Assembly (NCBI GenBank): GCA_028820845.1
Contig: JAPPII010000114.1
Span: forward strand, 86,026 to 150,025
Length of the DNA stretch: 64,000 nucleotides
Direction: 5' to 3'
From: Candidatus Poribacteria bacterium
GTDB lineage: Bacteria > Poribacteria > WGA-4E > WGA-3G
A program made the translations under genes and the position numbers. Positions 35,400 through 44,157 of this stretch are shown piece by piece (position 1 is the first letter of the stretch; the number at the start of each line of letters is the position of its first letter). The notes under the pieces were generated by a model. That model worked only from the letters and a program-made list of their open reading frames with translations, had not been told where the DNA came from and searched no databases.

Positions 35400-35639
35400 T
35401 GAGATTCCTCAAATTGATATGGACTTGAAACGGATTGTTTTATCTATTTTGGTGCCATGTTACCATTTCCCCCGAATTTTTTCAAGGATTAATATGGGAT
35501 GTATTAGCGTTATTTATGTTGATTCTTTTCGAGAAAACTTGTAATCTTACTGTTAACTTTTTTCGTTTGAGGACAATATATAGTTGTAGTTTATCCTTTT
35601 TGAAAAAATCTCTGAACTTCACAAAAGGAGGCGTTACTA

Positions 35640-36872
35640 ATGAACCGCTTTAACCTCATGTTCCTCGTACTGTTTATCGGAAGTGTTGTGCTTTTGCTCG
35701 TAGCTCCCTTGAAGAGCGATGGACAGGATCGCGCCCTAACAACTTTCTCTGGACGCGTCGTTGATGAGGCGGGAAATCCGATTGAGGGACTCACAATAGG
35801 GCTTGTCTCTGTTTTTGATGGCAACGGTGCCTGGTTTCCAGTGTATGAGGATCAACACGGTTCGCCGATAGATCCACCGACATTCCAAACAGAAACCGAT
35901 TCAGAAGGGCATTTCATTATCACTGATGTTATTGCTGGTCCTATGCTATTGACGCTATTGCCATCCAGTGAGGTAGATGTTCAGCTTCTAAAGGCTCAGA
36001 TTGAAGGGCTGTTTTTCTATGCGAGTGGGACATGGAAACGTGGGATTGTGTTTGCTGTAGAGCAAGGGGACGACATTGGAAACGTTGAAATTACCGTACA
36101 ATATCCGCATATCCGAGGTAAGGTGCAGCGCGCAAATGGGACACCGATCGCCGATGAGGGAATCAAATTTCGCTTGCGAACGGTAAGTCTGCACAGTGAA
36201 TCTTCTCAGTCTTCGAGTTTTCATACGGATGCCCAAGGCTACTTTAAGTATTATGTGGATAGCGGGATAGCGGAACCCACATTTTACATCTTGTCCGTAA
36301 TGTATGCGGGCCAGACTGTGAAGGCGAATCCCATTATCCTTAAGTCTGGGGATCCGACGCACGACATGATTTTTACATTTGACAGTCCGGCAGCTACACC
36401 TTTCTCTACGCAGCGCAGGAACTCCTTCAGCGCATCCGCTTCTGCTTCCGTTGGTGGATCCAGTGCATTCGATGTTTGGGTCATCAGACCAGAGAACTGG
36501 CACGCGTATAAAATGATTAAGCGTGAGCGTTGGGAATCCGCACAAGCCCAAGCCGCCGCTGAAGGCGCGTACCTTGTCGCAATTAACGATGAATCCGAAC
36601 AGAATTGGTTGCAGGCTGTTTTTGGAGGCCAACCGAGTTGGATCGGACTCAACGACATCGCGAAAGAAGGGCAATGGCAGTGGGACAACGGCGAGCCGCT
36701 TACTTACACCAACTGGCGTGTGCAGGAACCTCATGACACCGGCGATGGAGATGAGGATTACGTTATTATGGGTCCCTCAGGAAAATGGGAAGACGTTAAT
36801 CCGAGAAACAGGCGGTGGGGTTTTATTACGACGGCTATCATTGAAAAGGAAGAACCGCCGGTAGAGCAGTAA
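35640..36872 (+). CDS. Secreted C-type-lectin-like protein with carboxypeptidase-regulatory-like domain (paralogue 1)
   Basis: The 410 residues have an N-terminal signal peptide (about 1-28), a CarboxypepD_reg-like beta domain (FSGRVVDEAGNPIEGL) and a second beta domain (RGKVQRANGTPIADEG). The C-terminal C-type-lectin fold is about 115 residues (HAYKMIKRERWESAQAQA, SWIGLNDIAKEGQWQWDNGEP, YTNWRVQEP, GKWEDV). Lectin disulphide Cys are absent. AAAGGAGG precedes ATG. It is the first of three tandem paralogues. It is probably exported and binds glycans or proteins outside the cell. Confidence 0.8.
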   Translation: MNRFNLMFLVLFIGSVVLLLVAPLKSDGQDRALTTFSGRVVDEAGNPIEGLTIGLVSVFDGNGAWFPVYEDQHGSPIDPPTFQTETDSEGHFIITDVIAGPMLLTLLPSSEVDVQLLKAQIEGLFFYASGTWKRGIVFAVEQGDDIGNVEITVQYPHIRGKVQRANGTPIADEGIKFRLRTVSLHSESSQSSSFHTDAQGYFKYYVDSGIAEPTFYILSVMYAGQTVKANPIILKSGDPTHDMIFTFDSPAATPFSTQRRNSFSASASASVGGSSAFDVWVIRPENWHAYKMIKRERWESAQAQAAAEGAYLVAINDESEQNWLQAVFGGQPSWIGLNDIAKEGQWQWDNGEPLTYTNWRVQEPHDTGDGDEDYVIMGPSGKWEDVNPRNRRWGFITTAIIEKEEPPVEQ

Positions 36873-36903
36873 ACCTTATGTTTCGTTGAAAAGGAGACAA
36901 ATT

Positions 36904-38223
36904 ATGAAACGTTCAGCATTCAAAAAGCGGCATTTGGTGTTACTGGCAGCAGTCATTGCCCTTTTCATCGGTTTTACTTTACGCGGTCCCGCTCAGGAGG
37001 AGACAGGAACTTTGAGTGGTCGCGTTGTTGATTTGGATGGAAATCCAGTCGCTGGCTTATCAATATATGTCGCTCCCAGTAGACTTGATGATGGACACCT
37101 GGATCGAGTCTTTTTACCTTATGAGTATTCTCAGTTACGTCGTGCTCGCACAGATGCTGAGGGGCAGTTTTCTATTAAGGATATTCCGCAAGGACCATTG
37201 CATTTCGGTGCGCTTCCGGACAATATAGGTAACCTGCTTCCAAGGAACTTTGAGAAGATATTAAAGAGTGGCACATATACACAAGACGCTAATGCTTTCG
37301 GAATGGAACCAGACGATTTTGAACCCGATCTTGAAGTCCTATCCCTCCGTATCCAAGGTATCGCCTTCTACGCACGCGATGATTTCAGCCCAATCGCGTT
37401 TGGTGTCAAACCCGGAACACATATTGATAATGTCATAGTTACGGTGCATCCACGAATGCGGATTCGGGGACGTATTCTTTTTAAAGATGGTACCCCGCTT
37501 TCTAATGCACGTGTTCGTCTTCACTTCCGTTCTTACGATGTGAATGAAACTGGCAGTCGGCAGTCGGGTGGGGATCCGCGAACGGATGCTGAAGGCTATT
37601 TTGTTTATTATCTGGACGAAAAAGATGACGCTGCCTTCTACACGTTTTCTGTGGAATATCGGGCTCTGTCCGCAGAGGCTGAACCTGTTCGCCTTGAACC
37701 TGGACAACGTTTTGAAGGTCTCACACTAACCTTTGATAGTCAACCAATTTTGCCCGAACCGCCGCGTACAACAGCAGTTGACGGGTCTGAACTGGCATCC
37801 GAACAGGAATCAGACGGGATGTGGATAGTAAATCCTACCAATGGTCATGCCTATAAAAGGGTTAGCTGCGAAACGCGCGATGCCGCGGTTGCCCGAGCTG
37901 CCGATGAAAAGGCACATCTCGTCACGATTAACGATGCCGAGGAACAGGCGTGGTTGGAAGCGGTTTTTGGGCATAAATTCTATTGGATTGGTCTCAGTAA
38001 TACCGAAACAGCGGGACAGTGGCAGTGGGATAACGGTGAACCTGTCGCTTATGAAAACTGGGTCCCTGACGACTTCTTTTCCGAAGCCTCAGATGTTGGT
38101 GGAAGGGATTATGCTGTTATGACCTTCTTTGATGGCAAGTGGTATGCCGTTAATCCGGGCAGTGTTATCCTCCACATGACAGAAATGGCACTTCTTGAAA
38201 AAGGAATTAAGGACCAAAAATAG
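36904..38223 (+). CDS. Secreted C-type-lectin-like protein (paralogue 2)
   Basis: This has the same architecture as the previous gene: signal/anchor (HLVLLAAVIALFIGFTL), LSGRVVDLDGNPVAGL, a second RIRGRILFKDGTPLSN beta domain and a C-terminal lectin-like fold (FYWIGLSNTETAGQWQWDNGEP, YENW). In the lectin core the usual W-E/N-D calcium motif is GKWYAV, so calcium binding is doubtful. The frame opens at 36886, but ATG 36904 has AGGAG nine bases upstream, so I use it. It lies 31 bp behind paralogue 1. Confidence 0.8.
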   Translation: MKRSAFKKRHLVLLAAVIALFIGFTLRGPAQEETGTLSGRVVDLDGNPVAGLSIYVAPSRLDDGHLDRVFLPYEYSQLRRARTDAEGQFSIKDIPQGPLHFGALPDNIGNLLPRNFEKILKSGTYTQDANAFGMEPDDFEPDLEVLSLRIQGIAFYARDDFSPIAFGVKPGTHIDNVIVTVHPRMRIRGRILFKDGTPLSNARVRLHFRSYDVNETGSRQSGGDPRTDAEGYFVYYLDEKDDAAFYTFSVEYRALSAEAEPVRLEPGQRFEGLTLTFDSQPILPEPPRTTAVDGSELASEQESDGMWIVNPTNGHAYKRVSCETRDAAVARAADEKAHLVTINDAEEQAWLEAVFGHKFYWIGLSNTETAGQWQWDNGEPVAYENWVPDDFFSEASDVGGRDYAVMTFFDGKWYAVNPGSVILHMTEMALLEKGIKDQK

Positions 38224-38235
38224 GAGATATTTACG

Positions 38236-39531
38236 ATGAAGCGTTCAGATTTTATACAAAGGCTTGTGGATGCGCAATTAATAAATCCATTTATCGGCAT
38301 AGTGCTTTTCTTCGTTATTGCAGTCTGTCTTTTTTCAGGCTGTAGTGATCTTCGACAACCTGTCCTCTCTGCAGTGTCACACGACAGGACACAAGACGGC
38401 ACGGTGGGGTTTTCGGGTCGCGTTGTGGGATTAGAGGGGGAGTCAATTGCAGGACTCTCGTTAGCGATTCAACATGTCATGTTTGATGATTATACGGATG
38501 AGGCGGAGTGGATACAACCGTTAGAAACAGAGACGGACGAGGATGGAGCTTTTTCTTTCAGCGGCATTACCCCTGGCCAAGTTCAATTAATATTACCGTT
38601 TGATATAGATACTGAGAAACAATTTTACGTTGAACCTGAAGATGAGATCCTCTCCATCAAAATAGGGGAAGTAACTTACCATCAGGATGAACCGTATGCG
38701 TTTGGTGGCATCACCTTTACTATCACTCCCGGGGTGCACATCCAAAACGTTGAGGTTAAAGTGCGTCCGCGTATGCGGATTCGGGGACGGCTCGTTTTCA
38801 ACGACGGCTCTCCGCTCGCGGATGCGCGCATTCGCATAAGTATGAGGCAAGAGGATTTGGATGGCAGCGGCGGCGGGTCTTCAAGTGGAGGGACACAGAC
38901 AGATGCCGATGGAACCTTCACGGAGTATGTTAGTGGAGGTGGTCTGTATACCGTTACAGTCGCATATCAAGACCTTTCTGTCACGTCGGAGCAGTTTGTG
39001 CTGAATGCTGGGGAACGACGGGAAGATCTCCTGTTGATGTTTGATAGTGCGCCCATTGCGCCCGTGGCGGAAGATGTAGAAACGTCTACACCTCCGGCAT
39101 TCGACCGGAGAGGAGTGTGGGTCGTCAACCCTGAAAATGGACACGCCTACAAAGAGGTTTATGTTGAGGGACCTGAGGAAGCAAAAGCCTTGGCAACTGC
39201 AGAAAATGCCTATCTTGTCTCTATTAACGACGAAATGGAACAGCGGTGGCTTGAGGGACTTTTTGACCCGGCACCCTTTTGGATTGGGCTAAGTGATGTT
39301 GAAACAGAGGGAGAGTGGCAATGGGATAGCGGCGAACCTGTCACATACACGAACTGGAGCCCCAACGAAATCTTTCCCGATGACCTGGATGATGCCGAAA
39401 AAGATTATGTTGTCAAGATTTTTACGGGCGAATGGCAAGCTGTTGGCACTGAAAGTCCGTTCTGGCGGATTACGCGTCGGGCAATTCTTGAAGCAGACGA
39501 ATTACCTGCCGGTGCACTCACAGCGGAGTAA
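38236..39531 (+). CDS. C-type-lectin-like lipoprotein (paralogue 3)
   Basis: Its 431 residues differ from the other two paralogues in carrying a lipobox (CLFSGC, Cys at about 35) after a hydrophobic segment, so it should be lipid-anchored. FSGRVVGLEGESIAGL, RIRGRLVFNDGSPLAD and the lectin fold (FWIGLSDVETEGEWQWDSGEP, YTNWSPNE) follow. It lies 12 bp behind paralogue 2 with AGGAG upstream. The three genes probably form one operon made by tandem duplication. Confidence 0.8.
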   Translation: MKRSDFIQRLVDAQLINPFIGIVLFFVIAVCLFSGCSDLRQPVLSAVSHDRTQDGTVGFSGRVVGLEGESIAGLSLAIQHVMFDDYTDEAEWIQPLETETDEDGAFSFSGITPGQVQLILPFDIDTEKQFYVEPEDEILSIKIGEVTYHQDEPYAFGGITFTITPGVHIQNVEVKVRPRMRIRGRLVFNDGSPLADARIRISMRQEDLDGSGGGSSSGGTQTDADGTFTEYVSGGGLYTVTVAYQDLSVTSEQFVLNAGERREDLLLMFDSAPIAPVAEDVETSTPPAFDRRGVWVVNPENGHAYKEVYVEGPEEAKALATAENAYLVSINDEMEQRWLEGLFDPAPFWIGLSDVETEGEWQWDSGEPVTYTNWSPNEIFPDDLDDAEKDYVVKIFTGEWQAVGTESPFWRITRRAILEADELPAGALTAE

Positions 39532-39587
39532 ACGCGGCTGTCCGGAAAACGGGTGAATTGCCCTATCCGCCCGTACGGTATTCAGCA

Positions 39588-40667
39588 CTACGAGAGTAGA
39601 TACCCACAGTACGCACAAGCGCGCAACTCGACATCACCACTAAGCGTTTCACATTCGGGAATTAAGTAGGTTTCATAGTTCGTGACACAGTTTGTGTTTG
39701 CACACGTATGTGCAGAGGTGCTGATGTCTCGCTTCGGGGGTTGTGTCAGAATGAGTTGTTCGAGTCCGATGAGACTGGCAATCAGTGCCATCCGAATCGG
39801 CACGGCGTTCGCGGATTGCTCGAAATAGGCAGCGCGCGGATCATCGTCTAACTCGTAGGCGAGTTCGTTGACGCGGGGGAGTGGATGCATAATCATCGCA
39901 TCGGGTTTCGCGTTTTTCATAACTTCTGCGTTCAGCAGATAACTGCCCCGTACGGTGGCTGCGTCCATATTTGAAGGGAGTCGCTCTTCCTGAAGCCTGT
40001 TGACGTAGATGACATCTAACTGATCAATCACCTCTGCGACGCTTTCGACCTCAAGCGGTTTCTGACCGTAGCGTTGTTCCAATGACGCAAGTATCCACGC
40101 TGGCATCTGTAGCGGTTTCGGCGCGATGTGAATGAGTTTCCCACCGAACCGTGCGACTGCGAGTGCGAAGGAGTGCGCTGCTCTGCCAAACTGCAAATCT
40201 CCGCAGATACCGACGGTGAGTCCTTCGACCTCCGATTTTCGCTGTATAATGGTATAGAGATCAGCGAGTGCTTGTGTCGGATGTGTGTGGCTGCCGTCGC
40301 CACCGTTGATGACCGGAATATGTGCGTACTGCGCCATAACGCGTGCTGAACCCGCCCAGCTGTGTCGAACCACAATGATGTCGGCGTAATTCGTCACCAT
40401 CCGTGCGGTATCGGCAAGGGTTTCACCTTTAGCGGTGGAAGTCGCGCGTGGGTCAGCAAAGCCGAGCGTCCCGCCGTTGAGTCGTTCCATCGCACTTTCA
40501 AACGAGAGCCGAGTCCGTGTGCTCGGTTCATAAAAAAGCGTTGCGAGCAGTTTGCTCCGACAGATTCCCGCCCATGTTTCCAGTTGTGACTGCATGCCTG
40601 ATGCGAGTCGAAAAATCTGTTCAATCTCAAAATTCGACAGATCGTCGAGTGTTACCAGATGCCGCAT
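39588..40667 (-). CDS. pyrB: Aspartate carbamoyltransferase with C-terminal PyrI-like zinc domain
   Basis: The catalytic chain is complete: YEPSTRTRLSFE carbamoyl-phosphate loop, RATSTAKGET, HPTQALADLY, YVNRLQEER and MHPLPRVNEL. It makes N-carbamoyl-aspartate in UMP synthesis. After about residue 310 there is an extra segment with CANTNC (Cx4C) and CAYCG (CxxC) about 30 residues later. This has the same spacing as the zinc domain of PyrI, but no nucleotide-binding domain. The fusion could let the enzyme assemble without a separate PyrI, or could be a remnant. Confidence 0.92.
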   Translation of the reverse strand: MRHLVTLDDLSNFEIEQIFRLASGMQSQLETWAGICRSKLLATLFYEPSTRTRLSFESAMERLNGGTLGFADPRATSTAKGETLADTARMVTNYADIIVVRHSWAGSARVMAQYAHIPVINGGDGSHTHPTQALADLYTIIQRKSEVEGLTVGICGDLQFGRAAHSFALAVARFGGKLIHIAPKPLQMPAWILASLEQRYGQKPLEVESVAEVIDQLDVIYVNRLQEERLPSNMDAATVRGSYLLNAEVMKNAKPDAMIMHPLPRVNELAYELDDDPRAAYFEQSANAVPIRMALIASLIGLEQLILTQPPKRDISTSAHTCANTNCVTNYETYLIPECETLSGDVELRACAYCGYLLS

Positions 40668-40722
40668 TCTTTTCCTTTGGAGGACATTTTTAAGGATGCC
40701 CGCTGCGTATGCTGATGTGTTT

Positions 40723-41679
40723 CTATCTATGTAGCGTTTGCATGAACGCTTCGAGACTCTCAGATTGGGGAACCGTGAGTAGCAATTGCCTGAGGTCTTG
40801 CAAATTGTCTATAGATTCAAGGGCCGGCTTCAAGGCGTGGACTGCTTCAGTGTTGAATTGCATTCCGAGCAATGCAATGATGTTTTCGATAGTGCCTTTT
40901 CTCTCGCCTTGTTCGAGACCTTGTTCGAGACCTTGTTCGAGACCTTGTTCGAGACCTTGTTCGAGACCTCGTTCGAGACCTCGTTTAAGAGCTTCTTGTT
41001 CAGCTTCTTGGATGTAGAGTTGGAGAAGAGGAGATTTTTGCATGATACCCTCCGGTAAAAGTTTTTTAATCAATTGTGGTTCATAAACCAATTCACCAAA
41101 AATGCCGAGTGCTGCGAGTAAAGTATCACGAGTGCTTTGATCCACGCTTGCCGAGGCTGTCACGTCAATACATTTTTCCAGCCAGCGGTTTGGTTCTATT
41201 CTTTCTGGTGGTTTCATTAGCGGCGTGAAGGGCAATAATCCCGGTGCCTGCATTTCCAAAACCGATTGTCCTTCTATCTCGATAAGTCTTATCACTTTAT
41301 AGCGTAGTGTGTATTCATAACCCGGACCCTTGTCCGCATAATAACCTTTATCATTCCTGCCTGCCCTCGGGTGTAGATAGAGAACGTTGGAATAGACAGG
41401 GAGCTCATATAAATTCATGAGAAAACCGTGATATGCTGCCATACGATAGTGCATCGGTTTTCTGCTGTTATCTGTCTGCACCTCTGTATGGAGTATCACA
41501 GTTTCATTGTTGATTTCCACCTTCAAAGTGCTATCATTTTCATGCGCTTTGAGTGTGGGTTCTTTCGTTTCGAGTTTCTCCCGAACGATGATATCTGAAG
41601 ACCCCGTCATGAATTCCGCGAATTCTTGTGCGTGTTGAAGCATAACATATTTTGCTGCATTATCAAAGTATTGTGCCAT
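40723..41679 (-). CDS. Rpn-family recombination-promoting nuclease (PD-(D/E)XK)
   Basis: The 318 residues show the Rpn/YhgA-like pattern: DNAAKYVMLQHAQEFAEFM, KVEINNETVILHTEVQTD (catalytic E-x-Q/K-like strand) and HYRMAAYHGFLMNLY. The C-terminal half is helical and contains a repeated GLEQ run (about 240-262) encoded by a 12-bp tandem repeat. Such proteins are associated with recA-independent recombination and mobile DNA. It sits between pyrD and pyrB in the same direction. Confidence 0.8.
   Translation of the reverse strand: MAQYFDNAAKYVMLQHAQEFAEFMTGSSDIIVREKLETKEPTLKAHENDSTLKVEINNETVILHTEVQTDNSRKPMHYRMAAYHGFLMNLYELPVYSNVLYLHPRAGRNDKGYYADKGPGYEYTLRYKVIRLIEIEGQSVLEMQAPGLLPFTPLMKPPERIEPNRWLEKCIDVTASASVDQSTRDTLLAALGIFGELVYEPQLIKKLLPEGIMQKSPLLQLYIQEAEQEALKRGLERGLEQGLEQGLEQGLEQGLEQGERKGTIENIIALLGMQFNTEAVHALKPALESIDNLQDLRQLLLTVPQSESLEAFMQTLHR
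40911..40994. repeat. 12-bp tandem repeat inside the Rpn-like gene
   Basis: Six in-frame copies of GTTCGAGACCTT/GTTCGAGACCTC run from 40911 to 40982, with a degenerate seventh copy to 40994. They encode GLEQ/GLER units. Copy-number change would keep the frame. Confidence 0.85.
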
Positions 41680-41730
41680 ATTCTAATTATACACCAGATT
41701 GTCCGAAAATATCAATTTTTTCAGCAGCGA

Positions 41731-42660
41731 TTACAGATTGACCTTTAAGCTTCCAACCAATTCTTTAACCGATTTCATATCTGCTTTCTGAAGATAGTCA
41801 TAGATACCTTTCACCACTTCCATCGATGCACAGGGATTGACGAAGTTCGCTGTTCCTACTGCTACAGCAGACGCACCGGCAATAAAGAATTCCACAGCAT
41901 CCCTTGCGGTCATAATACCCCCCATCCCTACAATCGGAATAGAGACGCTTTTGTAGACCTCCCAGACCAATCGGAGTGCTACGGGTTTTATTGCAGGCCC
42001 GGAGAGTCCGCCCGTCACATTTGCCAGTTCGGGTTTTCGTGTTTCAGCGTTGATCGCCATGCCGAGGAGTGTGTTGATGGCAGAGAGCGCGTTTGCACCG
42101 GCATCCTCGACAGCGCGCGCAATTACGGTAATGTCTGTGACGTTCGGGGAGAGTTTCACCAATAGCGGTAGGTGTGTTATAGCTCTGACTTCTTTAACGA
42201 GTTGATATGCCAGCGTTGCATCGACACCGAAACTCATACCGCCACAATCTAAGTTCGGACAGGAGATGTTGAGTTCTACGCCTGCGATACCGTCTGCCGT
42301 GTTCAGTTTCTCAATCACTGTTAGGTATTCTTCAACCGTTTTGCCACAGACATTGACAATCACTGGCACGTCAAAGTCGCGGAGGTAGGGGAGTTTCTCT
42401 GAAATGAAACCGTCTACGCCGACATTTTGAAGTCCGATGGCATTGAGCATACCGGAGGGGGTTTCCATGATGCGTTGCATCGGATTGCCGGGCCACGGGA
42501 CACTTGTAACACCTTTAACGACAACTGCGCCGAGTCGGTTCAGATCCACGAAATCGGCGTATTCGCTGCCGTAGCCAAAAGTGCCGGATGCTGTCATGAC
42601 CGGGTTCCGCATCTTGATCCCGCCGATGTTCACGTTGAGTGCCGTTTCTATTGTCTCCAT
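41731..42660 (-). CDS. pyrD: Dihydroorotate dehydrogenase, class 1B-like
   Basis: From ATG 42660 the protein (309 residues) reads METIETALNVNIGG, then NPVMTASGTFGYG, VVKGVT, GLQNVG and NISCPN (catalytic Cys, typical of class 1). It ends with VKLSPN, TGGLSGPAIKP, VGMGGI and AVAVGTANF (FMN site). It oxidises dihydroorotate in UMP synthesis. Class 1B enzymes pair with PyrK, which is not in the window. The frame is open to 42765, but that part runs through a repeat shared with 48737-48766, so it is unlikely to be coding. Confidence 0.9.
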   Translation of the reverse strand: METIETALNVNIGGIKMRNPVMTASGTFGYGSEYADFVDLNRLGAVVVKGVTSVPWPGNPMQRIMETPSGMLNAIGLQNVGVDGFISEKLPYLRDFDVPVIVNVCGKTVEEYLTVIEKLNTADGIAGVELNISCPNLDCGGMSFGVDATLAYQLVKEVRAITHLPLLVKLSPNVTDITVIARAVEDAGANALSAINTLLGMAINAETRKPELANVTGGLSGPAIKPVALRLVWEVYKSVSIPIVGMGGIMTARDAVEFFIAGASAVAVGTANFVNPCASMEVVKGIYDYLQKADMKSVKELVGSLKVNL

Positions 42661-42699
42661 AAGGATAATGATACCAAGTCTGGTTGGGAAAGTCAAGTT

Positions 42700-42729
42700 T
42701 TTTGTAGCATAACCTGTTAGGTTGTGCAT
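42700..42729. repeat. 30-bp repeat shared with 48737-48766
   Basis: The reverse complement is identical, base for base, over 30 bp to 48737-48766 inside the second small inverted-repeat element. It contains AACCT/AGGTT arms. It lies in the pyrD leader. Confidence 0.75.
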
Positions 42730-42770
42730 AGTATTTCTGCATCCTGTCCATCCTGATCCTGACAATAACA

Positions 42771-42889
42771 GGACTTACGCAAAATTAGGAAATTACGCCT
42801 ATTCCTCCGCGGTAGGTGTGGTTTTGCGGCGTACTCGCCTAAATGCGATGTGCATTCCTAACCGCACGATTAGGGAATTGCGTAAGTTG
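42771..42889. repeat. MITE-like element, copy 1
   Basis: This element of about 119 bp is bounded by 10-bp perfect inverted repeats ACTTACGCAA (42773-42782) and TTGCGTAAGT (42878-42887). It has no coding capacity. An internal segment (GGCGTACTCGCC and CGCATTTAGGCG-type) is echoed at 51935-51955. It lies in the spacer between pyrD and the sigma factor gene. Confidence 0.6.
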
Positions 42890-42982
42890 TAAATAAAATG
42901 TGTCAGAAATCCGCGTCATCCGCGTCCTCCCCGATGTCAGACAATCTACAAAATATTTACACACTGAAAAAAATAACCGATT

Positions 42983-43873
42983 GTGTCGGAATTCCTCCAA
43001 AATCTGCGTGATTATATTACGAAGGCAGTTGCAGATGCCTTTAAATATAATAGATATATTGAAAGGCAGATAGGTGAGGTGTGTAGCGGCGTTAATTTAA
43101 ATCGGCACGTTTTAGAGACTGATGACGCAGAGGAGATATGTAGATTCCTCTTTGATAGGTATTACAAGACCGTTTTCGACTACGTTAGCAAGATGATGTG
43201 GAACTATCCAGATCCCATCACAGATGCTGAGGATATTACGAGCGAAACCTTCACCAAAGCCTTCAATGCTCTCAAGAGGGGGAAGGAAATCCAAGAACCG
43301 GAGGAGTTGTCAGGATGGTTGATAACCATCGCGATAAATCTAACGATTGACCGCACGAGAGCCTTGGAAAGACGAGCGAGGTACCTGCCAACTGAATCGC
43401 TTGACAATCTTTCTGTCAGTGAGAAAGAGGCACCTTTCGCATCAACACTCTCAGATAAGGATAGTCGGCAGAGAGCAGCGAATCACGATATGAAGATGCA
43501 ACTCTTGCGTTTGCTTTCGGATAAAGATCGAGAGATTGCGGTGCTGATGGATCATCTGACACCCAAAGCGGTCGCGGAAGTGATTGGCTCGACTCCTGGA
43601 GCCGTTCAGAAAAGATGGGAGCGGTTGATTACATGGCTGAGTCCGGTTGCAGTTCACTTAGAGGCATTAGTAGAGTGTCTCCCAGAAGAGCGCGACAGAT
43701 GGATTATGGAACGGTACTTGGATGGACAGCCTCTATCGGACATTGCGAAAGCAATTGGTATCTCTCAGTCTGTTATTGAGGAGACGGTGAAACGTGTGAG
43801 AGCGGCATGGAAGAAAGCCGCGGCGGAGAATCCCACGGATCCTGTGTCTGTGATGGTAAAGAAAGAGAGATGA
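42983..43873 (+). CDS. Sigma-70 family (ECF-type) RNA polymerase sigma factor with duplicated region 4
   Basis: The 296 residues carry sigma region 2 (DAEDITSETFTKAF, about 81-94; SGWLITIAINLTIDRTRA) and then two HTH segments. One is a normal region 4 (LLRLLSDKDREIAVLMDHL...VAEVIGSTPGAVQKRW). The second is similar (ALVECLPEERDRWIMERYLDG...IAKAIGISQSVIEETVKRV), about 75 residues on. The start is GTG 42983 without a clear Shine-Dalgarno. It precedes the STT3 locus; its promoter targets are unknown and no anti-sigma gene is obvious. Confidence 0.85.
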   Translation: MSEFLQNLRDYITKAVADAFKYNRYIERQIGEVCSGVNLNRHVLETDDAEEICRFLFDRYYKTVFDYVSKMMWNYPDPITDAEDITSETFTKAFNALKRGKEIQEPEELSGWLITIAINLTIDRTRALERRARYLPTESLDNLSVSEKEAPFASTLSDKDSRQRAANHDMKMQLLRLLSDKDREIAVLMDHLTPKAVAEVIGSTPGAVQKRWERLITWLSPVAVHLEALVECLPEERDRWIMERYLDGQPLSDIAKAIGISQSVIEETVKRVRAAWKKAAAENPTDPVSVMVKKER

Positions 43874-43894
43874 TTATTAACTTTTGATTTTCAC

Positions 43895-43923
43895 TTGACA
43901 AGGCTTGAAAAAGGAGATAAATT
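43895..43923 (+). promoter_or_regulatory. Candidate promoter before the small secreted protein
   Basis: A perfect TTGACA (43895-43900) is followed after 17 bases by TAAATT (43918-43923). It lies about 235 bases upstream of the gene at 44158, leaving a long leader. Confidence 0.35.
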
Positions 43924-44157
43924 GTTAAAATATTTGATGCATACCTGCAAGGTTTTCTCCTTATTTTTTGAAGTTTTGTCATTCTTGACGAAATGCTGCT
44001 ATATCTGATAGTCTCCGAAGACTGTAGCACAGATTGGATGTAGTTTGTGAGGCTTTTAGGTTAGCACCTTATACAATAATAGGATTGCCGCTGAATGCAA
44101 AAATCTTACCTTTTTGCATTTCAGAAGTGATCCCTCGAAAAATAAAGGAGAAAACAA

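Noticed and set aside
35640..39531. Diversity-generating retroelement with C-type-lectin target genes
   Set aside because: The lectin folds suggested it, but no reverse transcriptase, Avd gene or template repeat was found in the window, and divergence is spread over the whole proteins.
40911..40994. CRISPR array
   Set aside because: The repeats are 12 bp, directly adjacent with no spacers, and lie in frame inside the Rpn-like gene.
42661..42765. N-terminal extension of pyrD
   Set aside because: The extra 35 codons cross the 30-bp repeat shared with 48737-48766, and the conserved protein begins at ATG 42660.
43922..44005. 27-codon open frame after AAGGAG with TTG start
   Set aside because: The ribosome binding site is good, but the peptide is short and featureless and the candidate -10 box overlaps the site; I cannot support it as a gene.
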